Below are positions 1-6,455 of a DNA stretch of 11,113 nt, piece after piece. The position numbers and the translations under genes are program-made. Positions within the stretch are counted from its first letter, which is position 1. Every line of letters starts with the position of its first letter. The stretch lies in assembly GCA_025210575.1 (NCBI GenBank), contig JAOARK010000113.1, forward strand, positions 1-11,113, in the 5' to 3' direction. The stretch is from Schleiferiaceae bacterium. Its GTDB lineage: Bacteria > Bacteroidota > Bacteroidia > Flavobacteriales > Schleiferiaceae. The notes beneath the pieces are model-generated. The model saw nothing but the letters and a program-made list of their open reading frames with translations. It searched no databases and was not told the origin of the DNA.

Positions 1-456
1 AAACAATTTCCCTGGTCATTTCAATGGAACATGATATGGATTGGTTTGGGTTTGGTTGTTCTGCGATTATTAATCGGTGAGTTTGGAAATTGGCTTTGGT
101 CTCAAACACCATTTGCTATTCCCATTAATACAACATTTACCCTCTCTGCTTCTCTTCTGCCTTTAGCATCACTTATAGTTCTCAATTCCATATATGAAGA
201 GTTTTTCCTATTGGGTTACCTTCATTTTCGAATACACAAATTGGGTGCCCTAGCATTCGTTGTTTTTAGTAGTCTTATTCGATTTTCATACCACACTTAC
301 CAAGGCTGGGCAAATGCTCCTATGCTGCTGACTATGGGTATTTTATTCTCGATCTATTATTTCAAAACACAAAAATTATGGCCTCTTATTCTCGCTCATG
401 CCATGGGAAACACCTTTCTGTTTCTGAACATGCAGTACAATTGGATCAACCTATAA
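1..456 (+). CDS. CPBP-family intramembrane metalloprotease, 3' part only
   Basis: The reading frame is open to the left edge of the window, so the true start is probably upstream; the first ATG inside the window is at 31. Numbering from that ATG gives 141 residues with several hydrophobic, membrane-spanning stretches. Three motifs in order suit the CPBP (CAAX protease and bacteriocin-processing, Abi) family: a Glu-Glu pair at residues 56-57 followed by a Gly-Tyr, a His at 88 in a SYHTYQG context, and HAMGN at 123-127 (His and Asn). In this family the two Glu and the two His are the presumed metal-binding and catalytic residues of a membrane-embedded protease. The arginine usual in the first motif (EExxxR) is leucine here (residue 61). 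The substrate is unknown. The next gene starts 42 bases downstream on the same strand and may share its transcript. The family call is fairly sure; activity is inferred. Confidence 0.8.
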   Translation, partial: KQFPWSFQWNMIWIGLGLVVLRLLIGEFGNWLWSQTPFAIPINTTFTLSASLLPLASLIVLNSIYEEFFLLGYLHFRIHKLGALAFVVFSSLIRFSYHTYQGWANAPMLLTMGILFSIYYFKTQKLWPLILAHAMGNTFLFLNMQYNWINL

Positions 457-498
457 TTTGAAAATTAGCATCTTAGCTAAAACTAAACCCAACAAATT

Positions 499-1119
499 AT
501 GGCCGAAGAAAAAAAGATGTTTGGTAAATACAACCAGATTGTAATGCTGTTCATCACCTTCTTGTTTACCGGAGTCATGGGCGGATGGCTGCAGCATATC
601 TATTGGACCAAACAAGAAGAAAAACGTGTTTTAGAGGAAGAAATTGACGATGCCAAATTGGTGTATAAGGATGTACTCAATCATCATTACGATCTGGTCA
701 CCGCCATGTTCAGTGCTTTACATGAATACAGAGAGGCGGTACGCAACGAACAGAACTTAGATAGCATTGCGCTTATGGATGAAAGTGAATGGGGCAAATA
801 CAAAAGTCTTCAAGCTCAATATGAATCAGACTATCCCAAATACTTTTTCTTAATCCCTACCACGTTTGGCATACGAGCAAGACAGCAATACACCATGATT
901 CACGAACGAATGCAAACCACAAAGAAAAACCTGAATGACCTGTATTCAGGAGAACCAGAAGTGGAAAAGGCCAATGTTATTGAGAATCATATAAAATCGA
1001 TCAATGGAGTTTCTGGTCCTATAGCATTTTTAAATGGCTTTATGATTTCGGCCATCCGTAAAGGAGAAGTGGGAAGGTTTGTACCGAAAGAAGATCAGGG
1101 TATACCCGATTTGGAATAA
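499..1119 (+). CDS. Single-pass membrane protein of unknown function
   Basis: This encodes 206 residues from an ATG with no competing upstream start. I do not recognise a family. A short charged N-terminus (MAEEKK) is followed by one hydrophobic segment at about residues 13-33, then an acidic and basic helical stretch (about 38-90, rich in Glu, Lys and Leu) that could form a coiled coil, and a mostly soluble C-terminal part. There is no cleavable signal peptide pattern, lipobox, or visible catalytic motif. The predicted form is an N-terminally anchored protein with a helical body; which side of the membrane the body faces cannot be settled by eye. The gene follows the CPBP protease by 42 bases, and that gap contains only a weak hairpin (TTAGC/GCTAA), so co-transcription is plausible. 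Its stop codon lies at the U-tract of a hairpin read on the opposite strand. Confidence 0.75.
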   Translation: MAEEKKMFGKYNQIVMLFITFLFTGVMGGWLQHIYWTKQEEKRVLEEEIDDAKLVYKDVLNHHYDLVTAMFSALHEYREAVRNEQNLDSIALMDESEWGKYKSLQAQYESDYPKYFFLIPTTFGIRARQQYTMIHERMQTTKKNLNDLYSGEPEVEKANVIENHIKSINGVSGPIAFLNGFMISAIRKGEVGRFVPKEDQGIPDLE

Positions 1120-1187
1120 AAAAAGGCTCGGGAACCACCCCGAGCCTCACACCAAACCAATAAACCTAAGTGCTTCTGAATAGAAGC
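1118..1187 (-). ncRNA. Candidate small RNA of about 70 nt
   Basis: Read on the minus strand, a promoter-like box TATATTTG (1199-1192) is followed at about 1187 by a perfect 6-bp hairpin GCTTCT/AGAAGC with loop ATTC (1187-1172). Then comes an unpaired GU-rich linker (1171-1147) and a GC-rich hairpin (1146-1125) ending in seven U (1124-1118). This is the layout of a compact independent small RNA: promoter, 5' stem-loop, single-stranded middle, intrinsic terminator. No open reading frame of note runs through it on that strand. The 5' end is estimated from promoter spacing. The alternative is that only the hairpin is real, as a 3'-end element of the convergent plus-strand gene. A possible match to a known Bacteroidota RNA family such as Flavo-1 in Rfam could not be tested here. 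Confidence 0.4.
1125..1146 (-). terminator. Intrinsic terminator (minus strand)
   Basis: Perfect 8-bp stem GGCTCGGG (1125-1132) with CCCGAGCC (1139-1146) and a 6-base loop. On the minus strand it is followed by seven T (1124-1118), giving a textbook intrinsic terminator. On the plus strand the hairpin is followed by TCACACC, without a U-tract, so it is a poor terminator for the 499-1119 gene whose stop it touches. The direction therefore implies a minus-strand transcript ending here. Confidence 0.75.
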
Positions 1188-1191
1188 GATA

Positions 1192-1223
1192 CAAATATAA
1201 GGCGGGATTTTAATGTGAGCATA
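1192..1223 (-). promoter_or_regulatory. Putative Bacteroidota-type promoter for the small RNA
   Basis: The minus strand carries TATATTTG at 1199-1192, a perfect match to the Bacteroidota -7 box TAnnTTTG. A TATG (one mismatch to the -33 box TTTG) lies 20 bases upstream, at 1223-1220. The surrounding CTTATATTTG string is identical to the one in the tRNA-Arg promoter at 1705-1696, which supports the same function. The -33 box is weaker here. Confidence 0.45.
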
Positions 1224-1393
1224 CTTTTTTTACTTTTTTTCTACTCTTTTCGCCATCAAAACCCTATCCCCCTCTCTCTCAATATGTTGAAAACAACAGT
1301 TTTTTGTACTTAGTACCATAAGTGATTTGCTTTTGACGGTGTAGTTTTTCATTTTTGGAACAAACACCAAGAAATACATGATAATATGGAAAT
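1200..1393. other. Gene-free spacer with pyrimidine-rich tracts
   Basis: No credible gene is seen on either strand. The plus strand is strikingly pyrimidine-rich from about 1221 to 1250 (runs of T broken by single A or C) and again at 1261-1280 (CCCTATCCCCCTCTCTCTC). A short hairpin TGTTG/CAACA with loop AAAA (1285-1298) is followed by six T and could be a very weak plus-strand terminator. An 11-base palindrome GTACTTAGTAC lies at 1306-1316. None of these is strong enough to name a function. Confidence 0.4.
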
Positions 1394-1423
1394 AAAAAAC
1401 CCCAAGCTTTCACTCGGGGTTTT
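1394..1423 (-). terminator. Intrinsic terminator behind the partial tRNA copy
   Basis: Stem AAAACCCC (1396-1403) with GGGGTTTT (1416-1423), continued inward by two more pairs across one A-C mismatch, loop CTTTCA. The minus strand ends in six T (1399-1394). It stands in the same position relative to the partial tRNA 3' end (1431-1446) as the main terminator does to the intact tRNA-Arg, so the pair looks duplicated. It may also act on the plus strand, where TTTTCT follows. Confidence 0.65.
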
Positions 1424-1425
1424 CT

Positions 1426-1446
1426 CTTCGTGACTCCGCCAGGATT
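1426..1446 (-). repeat. Partial copy of the tRNA-Arg 3' end (direct repeat, copy 2)
   Basis: Twenty-one bases identical to 1593-1613. Sixteen of them are the last 16 bases of the tRNA (end of T-loop, 3' side of T-stem, 3' acceptor strand and discriminator); the other five lie just downstream. On the far side the similarity continues into the terminator arm with a two-base gap. There is no matching tRNA 5' half, so this is not a second tRNA gene. The arrangement resembles the att repeats left by elements that integrate into tRNA 3' ends, but the 146 bases between the copies encode no integrase. Confidence 0.75.
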
Positions 1447-1483
1447 GCCTTCGGCTTTCCTGAATACATCAGAATTCCGAAAG

Positions 1484-1515
1484 AAAACCCTGACTGCTCA
1501 TGCAGTCTTAGTTTT
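1484..1515. terminator. Terminator-like hairpin between the tRNA repeats
   Basis: Perfect stem GACTGC (1492-1497) with GCAGTC (1502-1507), tetraloop TCAT. An outer pairing of AAAAC (1484-1488) with GTTTT (1511-1515) is separated by a small internal loop. On the plus strand six T follow (1512-1517); on the minus strand the outer arm reads GGGTTTTCTTTC. It could terminate in either direction. What transcript it would serve is not clear. Confidence 0.45.
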
Positions 1516-1560
1516 TTATTTTCCAGAATCTCAAAGCAAGCTTCAGACTCTGAAAAATAA

Positions 1561-1588
1561 AAAACCCAGATATTTCTATCTGGGTTTT
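1561..1588 (-). terminator. Intrinsic terminator of tRNA-Arg
   Basis: Perfect 12-bp stem AAAACCCAGATA (1561-1572) with TATCTGGGTTTT (1577-1588) and 4-base loop. On the minus strand it begins 10 bases after the tRNA discriminator base and ends in a T-rich tract, so it ends the tRNA transcript. It would also end any clpS read-through, because no hairpin separates clpS from the tRNA. The A/T flanks make it bidirectional. Confidence 0.85.
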
Positions 1589-1592
1589 CTTT

Positions 1593-1613
1593 CTTCGTGA
1601 CTCCGCCAGGATT
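1593..1613 (-). repeat. tRNA-Arg 3' end (direct repeat, copy 1)
   Basis: The copy of the 21-base repeat that belongs to the intact tRNA-Arg gene: the last 16 bases of the tRNA plus five downstream. It pairs with 1426-1446 in the same orientation. Confidence 0.75.
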
Positions 1614-1671
1614 CAAACCTGGAACCTCTTGAGCCGTAATCAAGTGCACTATTCAGTTATGCTACGGAGCC
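1598..1671 (-). tRNA. tRNA-Arg (anticodon ACG)
   Basis: The minus strand folds into a complete 74-base cloverleaf. The acceptor is GGCTCCG with CGGAGTC (one G-U pair), the D-stem GCAT/GTGC, and the anticodon stem CTTGA/TCAAG with loop TTACGGC, giving anticodon ACG. The variable loop is AGGTT, the T-stem CCAGG/CCTGG, and the discriminator A. The 3' CCA is not encoded and must be added by nucleotidyltransferase. ACG needs A-to-inosine editing by TadA to read CGU, CGC and CGA. Oddly, the nearly invariant G19 is A and C56 is U (D-loop AACTGAATA, T-loop TTTGAAT), so the elbow pair G19-C56 becomes A19-U56. A consensus promoter lies 25 bases upstream and a strong terminator 10 bases downstream. It sits after clpS on the same strand. 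Confidence 0.95.
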
Positions 1672-1677
1672 GTTATT

Positions 1678-1690
1678 GCTTTTCAAAAGC
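1678..1690 (-). other. Hairpin in the tRNA leader
   Basis: A perfect inverted repeat GCTTTT-C-AAAAGC lies between the promoter and the tRNA 5' end. It would be at or very near the start of the primary transcript and would be removed by RNase P processing. Confidence 0.4.
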
Positions 1691-1695
1691 GGCTG

Positions 1696-1726
1696 CAAAT
1701 ATAAGATGCTTTCTTACACCTGCAAA
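1696..1726 (-). promoter_or_regulatory. Consensus promoter of tRNA-Arg
   Basis: On the minus strand TTTG (1726-1723), exactly 19 bases, then TATATTTG (1703-1696). This is a full match to the Bacteroidota housekeeping promoter (TTTG at -33, TAnnTTTG at -7). Transcription should start near 1690, about 20 bases before the tRNA. The -33 box lies 22 bases beyond the clpS stop codon. Confidence 0.8.
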
Positions 1727-1747
1727 CATTTTTTACGGTCTATAATT

Positions 1748-2050
1748 TTAGGCTATTTCTGCGCTTAAACCTCTTTCTAGCAAGGCAGAACACATAGGTT
1801 CTAACTCGTGATATTCTCCGGTCTTGACTCCACATTTACCTTTGTAGTGTACAATTACCGCGCATTGTTCAGCTTGTAAAGGATCATGATCACAGATCTC
1901 CACTAAACTTTCTATCACCCAATCAAAAGTGTTTACATCGTCATTGAACAAGATGATCTCGTTCAGATCTTTCAGCTGCTCTTTTAATTGTTCCTTTATT
2001 AATACTTCAGTATCCACGTTGTCAAAAAAATATTTTGCAAAGTTATTCAA
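1748..2050 (-). CDS. clpS: ClpS, adaptor of the Clp protease (N-degron pathway)
   Basis: ClpS binds proteins carrying N-terminal Leu, Phe, Tyr or Trp and delivers them to the Clp AAA+ unfoldase (ClpA or ClpC) in the cytoplasm. The 100-residue product is of normal family length. The fold core starts near residue 30. The N-degron pocket residues are present: Asn36-Asp37-Asp38 (NDD) and His68 in VHYKGK, followed by CGVKTGE. The position of the E. coli gatekeeper Met40 is Phe42. A helical charged extension precedes the core. The only possible start in frame is TTG at 2050, two codons after an in-frame stop; there is no internal Met before the core. This TTG overlaps the stop of the preceding 1465-residue gene by eight bases, which suggests translational coupling. 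The family is certain; the exact start is less so. Confidence 0.93.
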   Translation of the reverse strand: MNNFAKYFFDNVDTEVLIKEQLKEQLKDLNEIILFNDDVNTFDWVIESLVEICDHDPLQAEQCAVIVHYKGKCGVKTGEYHELEPMCSALLERGLSAEIA

Positions 2051-5000
2051 ACTTGTTTAAGAAGAGTGTCGCTTTTCCTTTTGTCCCCGGATTGTAACGA
2101 TACGGTGGCTTGCCATCTTTTGCTGGCAACGATCGTTTTTTCGGATCCACCTCTCTGAACGTAGTCATTAACTCTTTGTTGCTGGTGTAGAATTGCAGCT
2201 GGTTACGCTTGTATTGAATGAAGTAATACTCTCCACCATCCATCTCTAAATAGATGTAGATCTCATCCCCACGAGACTTTTTAATGATCTCTACAATTCC
2301 ATCTACCTTTCTATTGATTGGCACATCCAAGATGCTTCCCACACCAATTCCACCATCGCTTACAAAAGAGCTGGTTTCAGGATTCCAGAATAGGGTCAAG
2401 TCTGAGAAAGAAATGGAATTCTGCAATGATTTAGGCAATTTATCTGGGAAACCATACAAGCTCATTTGCTCATTAAACTTGGCTTTCTCTTTACCTTCTA
2501 ACATATTGTTGATAGCGACTTTATAAGCCTCTCTGTTCAGGTCTGCCCCTTTACCGCCATCTGCATTCAAAATTGCATCGGCCATAGATTCTAGGGTCTT
2601 TTCATCAAAGTGGAAATTGAAATTCAACACAATGTCCATACTGATCTCATCCGAATACAAATCATGGGTAACGATACCATAAGAACTCAGGTCTACCTGC
2701 CCCATTTTAGGACTATAGCTCAACTTACCATGCCCCATGGTAATACATTCCTCATTGTCTAGCACTACATAATTACCATTGGCCGTTGGGTCTTCTAAAA
2801 GCTCTTCGGTTGTGACGATATACGAAGTTTTTTCTTTATCGTAAAACAATACGCCAGTTGCAGAAATCAACTCTTGCCCTGCTAACGAACGGTCTCGTGT
2901 CAAGAATGCAGAGAATCCACTGGTAGAATCGGGTGCAATGTAGATACCATTCAACAGATCATCTGCTCGTGTAGATGGATTGTCTTCAGGTAAGACCACC
3001 ACGATATTATTCGGATCGATCTCCGATTCAAACTTAAACCAGGTGGTCTTGATATTATCACAAGCTTGCTGAATCAAGGTATATCCATCAAAATTCATGA
3101 ACTGGTTTTCGGCATTGAGCTCCACCTTACCGTAATACCCAAAGAAGGAACTCAGATAGAATTCATCTTCTTGTTTGACATTGGCAAATCCAATGGTAGT
3201 TCCACCTGTATCCACCTTAATATCCTCAAAGTAGAGCGGCCAAGAAGTTTCGTCTTCATCTACATAGTCATAATACCCCGTACCGAAATACTTACCACGT
3301 TTTTTCACATGTAATGAGGCATCATAGAATTTATGGTATTTGTTATCACGACTGGCTAACAGTTCCGCTTTTTCCAATACGCGCATTTGCGCTTTGGGAT
3401 CAATAGCCACGTAACCACTATCCGGGAAGACTCGAGCATCTGCAACATCTATATGCGGAACATCAAATGACTCCAATAGACTTTCTACCAACGAGAACTT
3501 AGCCGATCCTGCATTAAACTGCAATGAATCCTGATCGCGGTTAACAGACACCATATGTGATTGCGCAGCGCCTCCTAACTTCTTCACTTCTATGGCTTTC
3601 TCTGGAATGAACCATTCCGCAAAGTCCATATAGCCTATGTATTGGTTGATCGGGAATTCTAAATATCCTGCGGTATCATTACGTGTAAATTCTCCTTTCT
3701 CTTGATCGAAATTCACAAAGCCATGTGCATCAGCCAACTGGAATCCCCATGGAGCTTCTGAATTTGCCCGAATCTTAATGGCAAGTGTATCGGAACTAAA
3801 CTCACGATTTTTATAATGGAAATCTTCAGAAACAGCCTCGGCATCTAAAAACTCCGACTTCGTATCCCCTCCAAGTCGCTCAGGACCGTAGGCTAACTTT
3901 CCTGTGGTGCGCATACCAATATCGCCATACATGTCGAATGGAGTTTCTAAACTTGACGCATAGAATACATCGTTCTTGGGCTGCCAATTCACCCAAACAT
4001 TGCTTCCCAACACGGGTGGGTAATCCGCGCCACCTTGCTGTTCTTCAATCACATATTCGTAGGCCACCCCGTTGGTACTGTCTGGAAAGAATAAAAACTC
4101 TTCTGATTTTGCATTAGAAGTGATATAATCAATATCTCCATCTCCCCTAAATCCTTCCAAACTCAAAGATAAGCTTCCTTCATAGTTACCTTTGCCAGCA
4201 TAAGCTGGATAGCCGCCTTCTGGAGTTGCAGTCTTGAAACCAAGCGAGTAATCTTCTTGTACTAAAAGATCTTCAGTTATATCTGGAAAGATCCCTGCAC
4301 TAAAGAGCGTTCCTTTAAATTTCAATCCTTGAGTAGAAGTGTTGTCCAAAGAGTCAATCTCAAAAGGTTCTAATTCTACGTAAAACTCTTCCCGGTCATA
4401 AACTCCGCCATGCGTAGTTCTCCGATCGTAGTAAACATAACTTTCTCGACCACTTCTAAATATGGGGTAATCAGTATACTGTACTTTACCTGATTTATTG
4501 TTGGGCTTATCAATCAGCAATTCCCCGTTAATGTTTTCAAGGGTATTTCGCACATCAACCAACTCTCTATTCCCGTTGATATCGGTGGTGAAAGACTCTA
4601 CTTTAAATCGCATAGAGTCAATAGTTGCCATATTGATTTGGAACAGATTGTAATCAAAATAGAATTGCGTTCCCCAGAATGAAAAACGTCCCGCAGAAAT
4701 ACGTCCATCAAAGTCAAAGTTCAAACCTTCATGTACGGTAATCTTTCTTCCATAAGGGAAGAGTGCCACCTTTTGAGAATCTGAAAGAGCTATGGCATTT
4801 ACCCCTCGCACTTCCATGTCGTAATTCTCTAAGCTTATACTTGCATTTGCACCAGATTTCAACCCAGAAACGAATCGAATTACATCATAATCACGCTTCT
4901 CGTTGATGTTGTTCAAATAATTAAAAACCTTATCCTTAATGGTAATTTCTTCTTTCGCCTGATTGTAATACACAAACCCCTGAACAGTCATTTCGAGCAT

Positions 5001-6440
5001 AAAGCGGTGCGCATTCTGTTTACCCATTCTTAACTCACCAGCTATTTCGTCTAAGGTTAATGTTCTTCTTCCGTAGACTTCAGAGGCCTGAGCAATATTG
5101 AATAAGGGGTTCATATCATTTAACCCTTGGATCTGCTCAAATCGCTGATATCTAAAGTACTCTTGAGACTCCAAAATTACGGGTGATACCGCCCCTAAGT
5201 TCAAGTTACTTATTTGCACTTTAGGTTGACCACGAACCCAGGTCATGGTCTCGAAAAACATATCTAGGTCGTGATAGGTATTGATAAAAGGCGCTTGAGA
5301 AACTCCTTTATTTTCTCGGTTAAAAACCAAAACCCCGTTACCAGGGCTATATTTCAGACCCACTTTGGGGTGAAACAAAGAATCTCCTTCGAGAGCCAAT
5401 TTCACCTCAACCTCTTTAGACGTAACTAATTTCTCTTTAAGTAAATACCTTTTTGATTTTGTGGCGATCAATGGGCTTCCATTGTATTTAAAGATCATGG
5501 ATGCTGGTGCTCCTTCAACACCAGAAGCGTAGAAATTAGGACCAATGGCTGAGAACCCACCAATAAAATCTACATCTGGATAGAAGTCCTTGCGTCTGAT
5601 GTTTGACTCATAAGAGAAAAACCTTGGAAAGGTGGCATTATTCGGTTTATTCTTGGTGGTAAGTCGCTCTTCTAGTCGACCTAAAACTGGTTCTTCAAAC
5701 AAATAGGTCTGCATTAACACAGAATCTGCTTCAAACTGCACTTTACTAATGTCAATGTTATACGATGAAAGTTCAGCTTTCGCGGAATCGGCATTTAAAC
5801 CTGCTCTGTACCAATATAAATTTCCTTCGTTGCCAGAAAAAGCCGTACTCGCTGGTTTGTATACTCCTGATGTTTGCTCAATCAGCGTGCTATCATCTTT
5901 GTAAAAACCCCAAAGGTCCGCTTCGTTGATCCGCACAAGAAGTTCTTTATCAAAATCTATTTGGTAATCATCTCCATCAACACGCCATGTAACATTTTGG
6001 TTCGAGATAAATTGTTGATTTATCAGAACTTCAAAAACAACAGCCAAGTAATTCTTGATTCCCCCGCTTTTAGATTTTCGTGTGTACCCCTCCAGATACT
6101 TGATCCAGGGTTCAACAATTTTTTCATCTTCTGCAGTTACCACCTGCACGATAGATTGAATGAGGTATTCCCAACTATCAATATCTACTACTCTCTTCTT
6201 TTGCAAGTTGTTACTGATGTTGATGATTTGCCCTTGCTGCTCTGGGGTAAAGGTGCCATCATTCCATAAAGGAGAAAATTGTAGATATAAGGCTTCACCT
6301 CTTTTGTTGTCCAGGTCTTTAGTCAAAAAAGCATTTAGCTCTTGAATGTAGGCCACCGGTTCTTTGCTGAACTTTTTAATTTTCTGACCAAAAGCCGAAA
6401 GACTCAACGTAAGAAACAGAAGAGGTAAAAATCTGCGCAT
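2043..6440 (-). CDS. Very large exported protein of unknown function (1465 aa)
   Basis: The chosen ATG (6440) begins MRRFLPLLFLTLSLSAFGQ, a classical signal peptide with probable cleavage after AFG; a GTG two codons earlier (6446) is also possible. After export the protein has no membrane helix. It is rich in Asp, Tyr, Phe and Gly and in alternating patterns typical of beta-strands, especially after residue 520. Before that, about 20-160 looks helical, and about 460-508 has the pattern of a winged helix-turn-helix (LTLDEIAGELRMG, then a GFVYYN wing). I do not recognise a family, see no catalytic motif, and see no clear type IX sorting domain at the C-terminus. The gene begins 15 bases after prmA and overlaps clpS by eight bases, so it is embedded in a housekeeping operon. 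It is an envelope or periplasmic protein by inference; its function is unknown. Codon use looks ordinary and the frame is unbroken. Confidence 0.85.
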   Translation of the reverse strand: MRRFLPLLFLTLSLSAFGQKIKKFSKEPVAYIQELNAFLTKDLDNKRGEALYLQFSPLWNDGTFTPEQQGQIINISNNLQKKRVVDIDSWEYLIQSIVQVVTAEDEKIVEPWIKYLEGYTRKSKSGGIKNYLAVVFEVLINQQFISNQNVTWRVDGDDYQIDFDKELLVRINEADLWGFYKDDSTLIEQTSGVYKPASTAFSGNEGNLYWYRAGLNADSAKAELSSYNIDISKVQFEADSVLMQTYLFEEPVLGRLEERLTTKNKPNNATFPRFFSYESNIRRKDFYPDVDFIGGFSAIGPNFYASGVEGAPASMIFKYNGSPLIATKSKRYLLKEKLVTSKEVEVKLALEGDSLFHPKVGLKYSPGNGVLVFNRENKGVSQAPFINTYHDLDMFFETMTWVRGQPKVQISNLNLGAVSPVILESQEYFRYQRFEQIQGLNDMNPLFNIAQASEVYGRRTLTLDEIAGELRMGKQNAHRFMLEMTVQGFVYYNQAKEEITIKDKVFNYLNNINEKRDYDVIRFVSGLKSGANASISLENYDMEVRGVNAIALSDSQKVALFPYGRKITVHEGLNFDFDGRISAGRFSFWGTQFYFDYNLFQINMATIDSMRFKVESFTTDINGNRELVDVRNTLENINGELLIDKPNNKSGKVQYTDYPIFRSGRESYVYYDRRTTHGGVYDREEFYVELEPFEIDSLDNTSTQGLKFKGTLFSAGIFPDITEDLLVQEDYSLGFKTATPEGGYPAYAGKGNYEGSLSLSLEGFRGDGDIDYITSNAKSEEFLFFPDSTNGVAYEYVIEEQQGGADYPPVLGSNVWVNWQPKNDVFYASSLETPFDMYGDIGMRTTGKLAYGPERLGGDTKSEFLDAEAVSEDFHYKNREFSSDTLAIKIRANSEAPWGFQLADAHGFVNFDQEKGEFTRNDTAGYLEFPINQYIGYMDFAEWFIPEKAIEVKKLGGAAQSHMVSVNRDQDSLQFNAGSAKFSLVESLLESFDVPHIDVADARVFPDSGYVAIDPKAQMRVLEKAELLASRDNKYHKFYDASLHVKKRGKYFGTGYYDYVDEDETSWPLYFEDIKVDTGGTTIGFANVKQEDEFYLSSFFGYYGKVELNAENQFMNFDGYTLIQQACDNIKTTWFKFESEIDPNNIVVVLPEDNPSTRADDLLNGIYIAPDSTSGFSAFLTRDRSLAGQELISATGVLFYDKEKTSYIVTTEELLEDPTANGNYVVLDNEECITMGHGKLSYSPKMGQVDLSSYGIVTHDLYSDEISMDIVLNFNFHFDEKTLESMADAILNADGGKGADLNREAYKVAINNMLEGKEKAKFNEQMSLYGFPDKLPKSLQNSISFSDLTLFWNPETSSFVSDGGIGVGSILDVPINRKVDGIVEIIKKSRGDEIYIYLEMDGGEYYFIQYKRNQLQFYTSNKELMTTFREVDPKKRSLPAKDGKPPYRYNPGTKGKATLFLNKFE

Positions 6441-6455
6441 TAGCACTTTAATGTT

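Noticed and set aside
457..498. Hairpin TTAGC/GCTAA between the first two genes as a terminator
   Set aside because: The stem is only five pairs, AT-rich, and not followed by a T-tract.
1410..1649. A 79-codon minus-strand frame running through the tRNA 3' half and the repeat region
   Set aside because: Its first part is a translation of the tRNA and of its terminator, and its end is the duplicated tRNA fragment. The middle (ACFEILENKKLRLHEQSGF) faintly recalls the RLxEHxSG stretch of GIY-YIG nucleases, which often sit next to tRNA genes, but the catalytic GIY and YIG motifs are absent. At most it is a remnant.
1120..1747. Possible CRISPR or repeat array in the hairpin-rich intergenic region
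   Set aside because: The hairpins differ in sequence and only one 21-base repeat pair is present, explained by the tRNA 3' end.
5874..6345. Plus-strand open frames of 131 and 61 codons opposite the large exported protein
   Set aside because: They overlap a long, clearly coding minus-strand gene, have no recognisable domains, and have the low-complexity composition of antisense translation.
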